A stretch of DNA of 64,000 nucleotides from Diospyros lotus (lineage: Eukaryota > Streptophyta > Magnoliopsida > Ericales > Ebenaceae), in NCBI RefSeq assembly GCF_014633365.1, contig NC_068343.1:25885307-25949306 (forward strand), in the 5' to 3' direction. The notes under the pieces are model-generated. The model worked only from the letters and a program-made list of their open reading frames with translations. It was not told where the DNA came from and ran no database searches. Positions within the stretch are counted from its first letter, which is position 1, and the number at the start of each line of letters is the position of its first letter. Made by a program: the position numbers and the translations under genes. Shown in pieces: positions 12,104 through 22,334 of the stretch.

Positions 12104-12853
12104 ACTCATGGATGATCAAGGAGAGGCTAATGGATGGGAACGAGTTGATCTAAAGAGTTCAAATCATTTTTACTCGAAGCTTACAATCATTGCGCTTTCA
12201 CTATTGTATTTTCTATCCAAGGCTTTGTTGTTCTATCATTGTAAATTTATTATTAAGCCTTGTTTTCATTGTGAGAGAACTTGTAACTAAGAGTGTTAAC
12301 TCTTAGCTTCTCTCTTTCATTTATATCGTTCTTATTTTCCTAGCTTTGTGCTAGAAGACTTGCTCGTTGAAGCAAGTGGCTGTAATTCCTAGCTAGGTGC
12401 TAGAGGGCTTACTTGTATAAGCAAGAGGTTGTAATTCCTAGTCTTGGACTAGAGGACCTACTTGGTTTAAGTAGAGGATTTTAGTGGATGGTTTGAAAAA
12501 TCCTTAGTGGGGAGCTAAGGTAGTGGATTAGGCTTGGGTTAAGCCGAACCACTATAAATATTTGTGTTCTCTCTTGCTTATGTTTCTTTTTATTTGTTTA
12601 TCACTGCTAGCATTTCATTATCCTCACGTGCATTGAGTTATTTATTTTCAATCAAAAGGATTTCAAAGTTCTATCAATTAAGTTTTTTTTAAATAACCAA
12701 TTCACCCCCCCTCTTGGTGTGTGCCATAGAACCTACTGTTCTAACAGTTTCATCTTGAAACATGATTCGCCCTTCACCAATGGCCGGGCAGGTGGACAAT
12801 TCGAGTAATTGTTCACGAGTGACACCCATAAGTGGGAACGGGACGTCACAGTT

Positions 12854-12865
12854 TGGTATCAGAGC
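12854..12865 (+). other. primer binding site of A
   Basis: TGGTATCAGAGC, 3 bases after the LTR end GTCACA. It is a complete match to the common plant tRNA-iMet primer site and fixes A on the plus strand. Confidence 0.92.
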
Positions 12866-15800
12866 AATGGTTAGTGCATCAAGTGGAGGATGCTTGGAGT
12901 AATGTGGTTGAAGGTTGATCGGAAGGCCTTGGAAGTAGGACCACAAATAACTGAGGACCCTAGGAGTTGGATCGGGGCATTGAGGCTTGTGGCAATGTGA
13001 ATGGAATGCTCAGATATTCCTGCTATTGGAATAGGAAAATATCATGGTTTGAGATGATATTCCGTAAGAGATATACGGGTCGAGCAAAGAAGAGTTAAAT
13101 GCCCAAGTGTGGGTATTTGGGAGTATATGAGGCATTCTAAGGATGAGAGTTCCTTATGATTGAAGTGTTGAGGCTCGTGTAAGGACACGAAGTCGAGTCA
13201 TGACAAGAGTCATGAAAGGGCAAGGAAAGCCGGAGGTATATCTAATCCGAGAAGGGATTAGCGGAGCACCCTTATGCTAGGGAGATGGTTAAGCATGTAT
13301 GAGGAAATGGAGTTGTTTCTGTAGAGGGGGTGTGCCAAGGGTTGTGTGCTTGAACTAGGGTGAGCTAAGGATGAAATTAGCTCGAAGCCCAAGGAAAGAA
13401 GTTGTCAACGGGTTGTGTGACGAGCTCTAGGAAGGGAGTAAGCTAAAGTTGCTCGTAGAGAGGCTCTAGGTGGAGCGAGCATGTGAGGTATATGCCTGTC
13501 ATAGCCAGGGTAGGCATAACATAGGTAGCTTGCAGAAAGACTCCGAGGGGAGTCGGTGTGAGTTATGCATAAGGGATGCATATGGTGCCATGTGATTGTA
13601 TCACTGTGGCGATCCCGGAGGGGATGTGCCTAAGGTGTGAGTGGACCTTAGTTGGGTTCATCATGAATCAAGATCCATCCTAAGGAAGGATAGATGGGGT
13701 AAATGGAGCCTAGCGGGTGTTTGTATGAGATGGAAATCCTAAGTGGGTCGAGTTGGAATCCAGGGGAATCCAGATTTGGGATAAAGGAGTTGGACATGCG
13801 TAGATATGCATGTGAGAGCCATTGGGTTAGAAGTCCTAGTTGTGAAAGGCCAAGTGATCGTTCATGTAAATGATGAATGAGGGGCTAATTAAACTCTCAT
13901 GGTGACACTTGGGGTCTGGTGGGATGCCTAAGGTCAGGAGATGAGAGGTGAATAGTCCCTCATTGTGATGCTGGGGTAGGGATGACGCCTAAGGTCACGA
14001 GACCCTTGATGGGAGATGCGGAGGTCAACCAATGAAGGGTATGAGCGGTGTGTGGGCTGAGGGTAGTGAATTGTGGCAACAGGACATCCGTGGGCTATGC
14101 GCACGTAAGAAATGCTAACTTTGGATGCCAAGTGGGCAGGGGCATGGTGAGCAATGTGGAGGCCCCGAATTTTATATTCCAAGTCATGGGAGCCTGAGTG
14201 AGGCGTGGTAGAAGGCTAAGCTAGGCATCGTGATTGAATGCATATGTAGGAGTCCAAGGAGAGATGGGAGGTCTTGATTTACCTGGAGGGTATTGGTAGG
14301 TGCTCTATGGTTATGGGTGCCGGAGCTTGAGGTAGGCTTAGCATGTCAGTTGTGGATTGAGAGATCATTGGTAATCAAGCTTTAGGATGAGCTGGGTGGT
14401 GAAATGAATCATGATGGATTTGGATCCATTGTCATGGAAAGTTGGAGCTTTCAAATGTTGAGTGAGAGTCGTGAGGTATTATCTTGTGGGGTAAGATCAT
14501 GAGGCCTCAAGATGTGAAGTGGTTTAAGAGTCTCTTAAGCGGTAAGAGAGGTAGAGTCCTGAGGAGCGGGGCTCATGGTATGAGCTTGAGATTATCAAGG
14601 CAAGGATAACAAAGTAAGATGGCTTTGGTAAGATGGTGGTGGAACCATCTTAGCTCAAGGAGGCTTTAAGTAGCTTTGATGTTATGGGTGCAAAGCTCGA
14701 TGTGACGGATCTGATGCTATGGATAGTGTGGCAGAGGACTAATGAGTTCGCTCGCGTTGAGGGCAAATGGCGCATGGGCCTGAGGAATTTAGTGAACTAC
14801 AGGTGACGATCAGATGCCGAAGATCTGGAGCAGCACCTTAGGAAATTTGGTCAGGTGAGACCGAGAATCTCCTGTAAGGGGTAGGACATCTAGAGTAGTC
14901 ATAAGGAGGAATCGAGGAACGCGGTAATGATCCAATAGATTTATTGTCGAGTAGGAAGCCTGGTAAGGATAATGGCTGCAAGCGTGGTGGGGTAGTCATG
15001 CCGGGTTCAATATCAGAGGTTAGACTGGAAAGCTAAAAGTCGCACTACGAGGTGCGAAGCAGATCAATGTTGGACCCAAACCATGCTGTTGGAAACTGTT
15101 GTTGGGCTAGTGTAAGGGAGCAACACAGTAATAATGATTGGGTGTTAACTCTCCGAAGCACAGGGTAACACGATAGGGAACTAGTGTTGGGCCAGTGTAT
15201 GGGAGTGACACGGTAGTAATGATTGGGTGTTGACTCTCCGAAGCATAGGGCAACACGATGGGAAACCATTGTTGGGCCAGTGTATGGGAGTGACACGGTG
15301 ATAATGATTGGGTGTTGACTCTCCGAAGCACAGGGCAGCACGATGGGGAACTAGTGTTGGGCCAGTGTATGGGAGTGACACGATAATGATGACCAGCTAG
15401 TGTATGGGAGTGACATGATAATGATGACCAGGTGTTGGCTTGCCTAAAGCACAGGCAACATAGTGACTATGCAAACGGTCAGGGGCTGAAGATCTGTGAG
15501 ATGCACGATAGGGGTGGCAAAAGCTATGATCAGTTTCGCAACTCAGCTTCAAGCAATAAGCGTTGTTGAGGCAGTTTAGCGAATGTTGAGGCGTTATAGC
15601 GTCTCGAGATGTTTGAGAAAGAAACCCAGGGAAAAGAAATGGGTCTAGCGTGGGAATAATGCTATGGTTGACGCCTATCAGTGACGGGTCTAATGCTAGG
15701 GACCACTAGATATAGACAGTTAGTCCATAGAAGGGACTACAGCCCTCTATATGGAGTAACATGTCTGTAGTGGAGACGATTAAATGCTGAAGAGCTGGGG

Positions 15801-18800
15801 TATGCTGTAAGTTATGCCCGGGCCAGACCTAAATTTTCGTGAGGGTTAAAGTATCATAGTAGTGCCTCTGTTGTCATGGCGACAAAAGGTGTGAATCGAT
15901 TGGGTGATATCTTGTGGTGTGATATCAAGATGGGTAGCGATGCTCCTTGTTAAAGGATGCTAACGCAGTTGCGGTTAAATTTGACCGAAATGGTTATGGT
16001 AAATTGGGATGATGGACCCAGATTGATCTTGTAATAATGTGGGAAGATGGGTTGGTTGGTGGAGTTGGTAAAAGGCTCTAGGATGTTAGGTAAGTGCCGT
16101 GGAGGGCAAAACATAAAAGATGAAAGCCAACCATGAGATGGAAATATTGAAGCGTGTGAAGGCTTCGAGTAAGGGGATCTCTAATCCTGTGATGTGAGTT
16201 GTGGTAGGCTGAACGCGTGGCTAAGGAACAGTTCATAATTCGTGAAGGCTCGCAATTACACAGTCTGGTGTTAATCCTGGTCGTGTTGATGCGAAATGGG
16301 GAAGTATCCTTATGTAGCACTGGATGGATTTTTGGTAGATGACACAGGATCAGTTGCCAGGTGGTAGCACCTGATGGCAATGATAGGAGCGTGAGACTCG
16401 AGGACTGGGATGTAAAGCCTTGTTGATTGCCATATATGCCTTTAATATGAAAGTTCAGCGGGTCCTGGTGGTTTTACCAAGCGGATGTTGAGAAAGAGAT
16501 CCAAGGTGATAAAAGATGGTTGGTCAGGGCAGAATTGTGCCCCTTGAAGGAGTGTTACTCCGTAGCGAGCGTTATAGATGGTAGTGTTGAAATGTGGTTA
16601 GGGTAGAACTTGAGATGTTCTCCTGAGAGAAGTTGAGCATGGGGCAACAGTGTGGGATGAACTTCCTAAGGCGCTACAATTTTATCAGGAGAGATCACCC
16701 AGGAAAAGACAGCGTAATGGCGAATGCCTAAGTAGGAAGGTGAGTCCTACGACATCAAGTGGAAGTATGAATTCCACATGAGTGGCAGGGGTGATTTCCA
16801 GTGGGTGGAGTTTAAATCGAAGTCATAGTCGATGTTTGCAAGTGTCGTGCCTAGAGGAAGGTGGTGGTAGTTATGAGCTAGGCCATCCGGCTAGAGCTAA
16901 TCGAGTTGGTTAGATGAAAAATGAGGGCGAATTTAAGATGTTGTCAAAGGGTAAAGAGAGCTCGAAGGAAGAGCTTATGGGACGAGATTGGTTTCCAAGA
17001 ATGGTGTTGAGGTGATGAAATCACCTAATGGCAGTGAGTGATACAGCTAGAGGGATGCCTTAGTGTGTGGGCAATTGATGAGAATTAACCTCGTGTCTAA
17101 GGTTAATGATTGTGAAAGGAAATCAGCTAGTGAAGCTGTTGTGGTGTTAGAACCCATGTGGTCGCTCACTGAGTGGTGTGAGTTGGTTGTAGCAAAATGT
17201 ATAAGAAATCCAGGAGAAGCCAGAGTCTCTCAGGGAATTAGCTAGCTACTTTAAGTATAGAAAGTGATATGAAGAAGGCGGCCTGAGAATGGGGTCATGC
17301 TGGTTGCGTTGACCAGTGAGATTCAAGGAGCAGCAAGTCTTTTGAGATGACATGGTGGTGTCATCATCGCGTTCAAGGAAAAGATGTTGTTAGGAAGGTC
17401 AAAGGTAGCCATTGTGAATGGTAGGACCTCGAAGCCGAGTATGAATGGCCATGAAGACTAGTGCCTGTGAAATTGAGATGCAACGACCGTGGGGGGGGGG
17501 AATTTGTTGCTGTCATGGTGTTGTCCTTGCTGAGGAGGACAAAGGGAACCATTATGCATGGTTTAAATCAGGTGTCTATTACGAATTAAGAATGAAACTG
17601 ATTTAGGATGGCTGAAAGTTTCGTGCCTCTAGAATATAAGGTTCTGTCGAGAAATGGTGAGATTTGAAAAGTCCTAATGAAATTGACGCTAGGCGAGTGA
17701 AATTGGCTAAAAGACTGCTACAAGGGTGGGGGTGTAACCATGTCAGCTTGTTAGGGTAAGGGACCAAAGGCACGAGTCATCCTACAGGTGCGATGCAATA
17801 AGTGATTGTGCAGATGGTAATGAGCCGATCACTTGTGCCACGCACCGTGGGTGATGACGAGGGCTGGTTAATGGTTCTGCGCCTTTAAGCGCAATGGTAG
17901 GATCCCTAACTCGTGGTAAGGTTAAATAGCCAAGGTAAGGCCTAGCATGAGACAGAATTGTGAAAGCTGAATTGGGGGAAGTATTGAAGGGGGTTGCTCA
18001 GTGAAGAGTCCCCTGGTATGGGTATGAGACCCCTACTAGCGTGTAATATCGGCTAGTAAGAAAGGCCTAAGCATCTTTGTGTGCTTAATGCGAAGAACTC
18101 CTAGTTGGGAGAAAGTGGTAGCCCGAGTATGGTTAAGCTCGAGGCGAGAATGTGATGGAGTGTGCATCGCAAAACTCGAGGTGGACTCTGGTAGTGCACA
18201 TAAGGTTGAAATGTGTAATTACCTGGCATAGTGTTGGGTATGTTGAGTATGCATAATTATATCGATAAATGAGGGTTGGCTGGTCAAGGAAGAAGACCAT
18301 ATATGAAATGGTCGAAGTTGGCTAGGTGGGCCAAATGCTTGCTTCCCATGTAGTGCTAGCATGGTTAGTTGATCGATAATAAGAGGTTGCCATGAGGATC
18401 AACTCAAGCTATGCATGTATAGGGTTAATGTCATAATGCCAGGATGGCATGGGTGTCAGAGTGTCTTGTGGGCACTAGAAGTGACATTGCGACATATGGT
18501 CAGTGCTAAAACGTTGCTGGTTGAACCAGCATAAAATCGTGGCCATGTGTGTTTGGCAAGGGGAAACATTGCCGTGTGTGATCAGTGTAAAATTGTGGTA
18601 GACTGATCAATGATGCAATGTTAACGAGAGTTTGTTTCGATTGATGAGAAAATGGGAAATGGACTGCAAATTGATGCTTCGAGGTAGAGAAAATCCATCT
18701 GGAGATGGACAGCATTGCAATGAGCATGACCAGCGACCAGTGGTGCGATTTGGCAGGAGGTCAAAGCGATATTCGATTAGAAAATGTCCACGAGAGTTGG

Positions 18801-18949
18801 GGGACCAAAAGCCTAAGCGAAGCCTCGAGATGGGTATAGCCCGAGGTAAGTGTAAGAAATGTATAGGCTATGGGATCCTTGAGTATGAGAATTTGGCATG
18901 TAGCTCGAGAATGTGATTGTCTTGGGTAGAAGAGTATGGTAAAGTGAAT
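12866..18949 (+). mobile_element. A: internal region without recognisable genes
   Basis: About 6.1 kb between primer site and tail, interrupted everywhere by stops. I searched by eye for the zinc knuckle, the protease D-(S/T)-G, the RT Y-x-D-D, RNase H and integrase signatures and found none on either strand. It is homologous along most of its length to 33822-39672 (inverted) and to 1-2054 (inverted), and its last 1.1 kb to 50410-51552. A 94-aa frame at 18632-18916 and a 63-aa frame at 17063 are not like any known family. Variation between copies is mostly small indels, as expected for sequence not under protein constraint. Confidence 0.75.
15101..15440 (+). repeat. 85-bp tandem repeats in A internal region
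   Basis: The phrase GTTGGGC(T/C)AGTGTA(A/T)GGGAG recurs at 15101, 15186, 15271 and 15356, exactly 85 bases apart. Each full unit also contains ACTCTCCGAAGCA. The fourth unit is cut short near 15398 and is followed by a partial copy to about 15440. In B2 the same unit occurs, inverted, with markers at 37448 and 37533, also 85 bases apart. Confidence 0.93.
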
Positions 18950-18981
18950 TTCGATGACGAAATTCTTTTATGGGGGTGGAA
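18950..18981 (+). other. 3' tail and polypurine tract of A
   Basis: The tail GAATTTCGATGACGAAATTC forms an imperfect inverted repeat and is followed by a purine-rich stretch (TGGGGGTGGAA) and the LTR start. In coding Tekay/Del-type Gypsy elements a near-identical string ends the pol frame. Here it is kept without pol. Confidence 0.85.
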
Positions 18982-21492
18982 TGTAACACCCAATAATCCT
19001 AGTGTTATGAGAATGAGAAAGGAAGTAAGAAAACTTCCAAAAATACCCTTGAGAAGGTGAGGGATCCTTGAGAATGAGGGTGCCCTATGAGAGGGGCATT
19101 TTGGTAATTTGGATTGTGAAGTCCAATAAAGGGTATTTTGGTAAATTGAAAATAATTCCTAGGTGGAATTAAGTATGTAAGTGAATTAAATTCCCATTTT
19201 TGTATTTATGTGGAGATAAGTGGGAATTATAATTCACAAAGTGTATTTTGGTAATTTTAGAATAAATTCCATAAAGAAATTAAATTGAGAGAATGGGAAA
19301 AATGGTGGATATTCTATTATTTGATAAAGTAATTAATTTACCTGTATTGGAGAATAAATGTGGTGACGCCACATGGATGGATGAGATTAGAACTTAGAAG
19401 CCAAGGTTGGTGTCTTGGAGTGACACATGGCGTAATGTGGTCCAAGTTAAAAGAGGGAATTAATTAAATGCAACAGGAAATAATTTTGGTCTTTCAAGCA
19501 TTTAATGAATAGAATGATTATGGTGAATTAAATAAATCCAAAGAAAAATGGGAAATTAGTCACCCATTAATGATTGAAAATTATGGGATTTATTTAAGTG
19601 AGAAAGAAAATATTTACGTCTTTCAAGGTGATCTCTCATGTGATGGTTGGAAAATGACCAAATTAAATAAATGGAAAATAAATTCTATTTTTGGGATTTC
19701 AAAACAAGATCAAGGGTGGAGGAATTGTTTTCAATTTTCAAGGGTGGGGATTAGAAGATAAAGAGTACATGGGTTGTGCTTTCTCCAAGAGAGGAGATTT
19801 GTTTGTTTGAAATGGAAGGTAGAGATTTAATTCTCCTTAAGCACATGGATTGTGCTTTTAATGAATGGTAGAGATCCATTCTTAAAAACGGAAATGGTAG
19901 TATGTAAGGGCAAGTAAGGAAGACTTGTTTTCCCTTTGGCCATTTCAAGAAAGAAGGAGAGAGAGAGAGAGCAAGAAGTCTCCCATGGAGGAAAAGTGAA
20001 GAAAGAAGAAGTCAAGGTAAGTATCATACTTTCTTCTCTTTACTTAAGTATGCTTTGTATGCAAAGTAAGTTTCTTTTGGAATGCCATCTTAGATGAGAG
20101 AAGATGATGATGGAAGCTCTCTTGAGATGAGGATTTAAAGCTTCAAAGAATGAAAAGAGGTAAGGGATGGCCCTATGGGAGGGTGGCCTTGCAATGTGTA
20201 GTATATGTTGCATTTGGGGTGTTCTTTTGTGTTCATGAGACCTATGGCCATAGGGTAGTTTGGGAATGGTTGAAATGGTGGGTTGATGCCTCTAACCTTG
20301 GTGGGTTGTGAGGGCAAAGAGACCTAGCCACACTTGCATGTATTTGGCATCATATAATCTTATTATGTTCATATTTATTTTGCATTGCACCCTTATTGAG
20401 CTTAATAGCTCATGAGGTTTTTACCCTCATATATAGGTTGTGAAAGCATGGGAAAAATCAAGACAAAGTGGAATGGCTTGTGGAAGCAAGGAAATGAAGA
20501 TTCAAGTGTATTGTATGGCTTAGGGAAGCCTATGTTGTTGTGTTGATTTATGAGATGTAAATTTATTTGGTAGTAATGGTTTGTTAAAGCCTAAGTCTAT
20601 GGGTGTATTTTCTTCTTGGAGTGTTTTAATTTTATTTTAAAATGAGATATTGGCTTATGGTATGTTGAAGCCTAAGTTGTGGTGAAAGTCTCATTTTTGG
20701 TGTGTGTTGTGGGAAGCACCAAAGAAGTAAAATAATATAAATTTTTGTTGTGTAATGAGGCATTTGAAATGAGAAAAATGGATGTTTTTGATGCATGTAT
20801 AAGGGGTAAGAATTCTGGAAAATTTTGTGTTAGAAAGGCCCAAGAGAAAAGAAAAAGAAAATAAAAAGGGTGAGGATGGCAACAGGTGCTGGGGGCGTGC
20901 TGGGCCACGCAAGCAGTCGTTCGCGGGGGCACGCGCGACCAGCGGCCAGTGGGCACTACCATCACGCAACTGGGCCTCACACGAGCCCCGAGGCACGCCG
21001 CAGGCCCCGCCGGCCAAAATTTTTTTAAAATTCCAAAAAATGGGGATTTTTGGATCATATTCTTAATTGATTTTGAGCCCCGGAGAAATTTTCAAAATAA
21101 AAGGATTTTTTAGGCATATTTGGAGATAATGCCGAAATTTTGAAAAAATGGAATTTTGGAGTTTTCCTCAAAATATTTGAGAAATCAATGGGTTAATTGA
21201 ATTGTGAATTTTATGGAACCTGGAAAAATTCTTGGATGAAAAAAGAATTAAAAATAAATAAGAAAACGGCGATTAGGCATCTTCATGAGATTTTTTTTCA
21301 ACCAAATGCGGTGTGGTTAAAGCCCAATTTTGCTAGTGAATCCTAGGGTTGAGGGAAGGAAAGGACGAGCCTAGTTCCCACCTAGAGCGTTTCGTCTTGA
21401 AACATGGTCCGCCCTTCACCAATGGTCGGGTAAGTGGACAATTCGAGTAATTATTCACGAATGACACCAGTAAGTGGGAACGGGGCGTCACA
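18982..21492 (+). repeat. A 3' LTR (2511 bp)
   Basis: It starts TGTAACACCCAATAATCC and ends GGGGCGTCACA. Collinear with 8911-12850 apart from S1 and small changes, including about 30 extra bases near 20020-20050, loss of the TATA box match, and a short deletion near 20200. The GC-rich island is at about 20880-21020. Minus-strand frames such as 20672-21058 trace the island and are not supported. Confidence 0.87.
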
Positions 21493-21497
21493 ATATA

Positions 21498-22334
21498 AAA
21501 ACAAGAAATTCTCTAAGGATACTCCTTATGAATTAAAATGTTTTGAGTGTAAGAAACCAAGACATATCGGCAAATTGTCCTCAATACAAAAAGCTGAAAA
21601 AGAACAAGAAGAAGAAGTCACTAGCTACATTGAATGAAAAAGATTCCCTCTCCTCCGATTCAAGTCAACAAGAGAAAGCTGCAAATTTTTGTCTCATGGC
21701 ACAAGAAGAAAATGAGGTAACTTCATGTTCATCTAGTAGCAACTCTCTTTTATTTAATTCCTTACAAGATGGATACCACTTACTTTAAGAAACATATAAC
21801 AAAGTGTTGGGTAAAAACAAAGTTCTGAAAAATGTCTCAATAATCAAAGAAAAAGAATGCAATGATCTTAAGATTGCTTATGATGACTTAGAGCAAATTA
21901 TTGAACAAAAGAATCATGAAAATACAAACTTAAAGATCAAACTTTCAGAATTAGAAATGAAGAACAATGATCTATTAGACTCATTTGAAAAATTATTAGA
22001 AGGAAAGAAAAAGCTAAAAAAGATTTTGGGAAGTCAAAAACTATTCGGGGATAAAAGAGGTATTGGATATATGGATGATATGCCATCTACCTCAACAACT
22101 AAGTTTGTTAAAGAAAAGGCTTTGAACAAACCCCATTCATTTAGAAAACATGTTATCCAACATAATCAAGATCTCTATAGAAAAATAAGTTTAACTTGTC
22201 ATTATTGTAACAAGAAAGGACACCATATGAAGCAATGTTTTTATAGAAAAAATGCTCATAGATTAAATTTGAATTGGATTCCAAAAGTTAACAATAATGT
22301 GTTTACTAACATTGATGGACCCAAAAAGACTTAG
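21498..22334 (+). pseudogene. C1 gag, C-terminal part
   Basis: The gag frame resumes after A with KNKKFSKDTP and a zinc knuckle beginning CFECKKPRHIG; a one-base shift in the knuckle moves the reading to a second frame (21543-21788), then the frame changes again and runs to 22334. The third segment is Lys/Glu-rich with regular Leu/Ile spacing (about 21830-22030), likely a coiled coil, and ends with a second knuckle, CHYCNKKGHHMKQC, at about 22198-22239. This long coiled-coil tail with a late knuckle is typical of SIRE-type gag. At least two frameshifts disable it. Confidence 0.85.

Larger units (their letters stand above)
11340..12746 (+). mobile_element. S1: Copia solo LTR (1407 bp)
   Basis: S1 has TG...CA ends (TGATATTTTATTC and TACTGTTCTAACA) and a perfect 5-bp TSD, GTTTC, at 11335-11339 and 12747-12751. 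Removing it rejoins the A LTR to match the intact copy at 21390. No internal region is present, so it is a solo LTR left by LTR-LTR recombination. The 3' part contains CCAATTCACCCCCCCTCTTGG, also present at the ends of the C1 LTRs, which marks SIRE-type Copia; orientation is plus. A TATATATA box lies at about 12094-12101. The open frame 11808-12290 within it is not thought to be a gene. Confidence 0.9.
8911..12850 (+). repeat. A 5' LTR (interrupted by S1)
   Basis: Without S1 the LTR is about 2.53 kb, matching the 2.51 kb 3' LTR; three differences are seen in the first 60 bases. It carries the phrase TATTTTGGTAA several times in its first 270 bases, a TATATAAG box at 9830-9837, a short GA tract near 9885, and a GC-rich island at about 10785-10960. 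Its last 150 bases resemble the end of the B-type LTR when that is inverted. Open frames inside (for example 10802-11116 minus) follow the GC island and are not supported as genes. Confidence 0.87.
8911..21492 (+). mobile_element. A: gene-less Gypsy-like element (LARD-like), plus strand
   Basis: Two LTRs with TGTAACA(T/C)CC starts and GTCACA ends (8911-12850 including solo LTR S1, and 18982-21492) enclose a 6.1 kb internal region with a primer site next to the first LTR and a polypurine tract next to the second. No gag, protease, RT, RNase H or integrase motif is visible in the internal region. Own length without S1 is about 11.2 kb. It lies inside C1 gag. The flanks are ATTTG on the left and ATATA on the right, so no clean TSD is present. 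Large LTRs, long non-coding interior and intact cis signals fit the LARD class. Its internal region is homologous to that of B1 and B2, though its LTRs differ over most of their length. Confidence 0.83.

Noticed and set aside
15101..15440. 85-bp repeats as a CRISPR array
   Set aside because: Units are head-to-tail with no unique spacers, and lie in a plant retroelement.
18632..18916. 94-aa frame near the 3' end of A as a gene
   Set aside because: Not conserved as protein in B2 or the 50410 fragment; no known domain.
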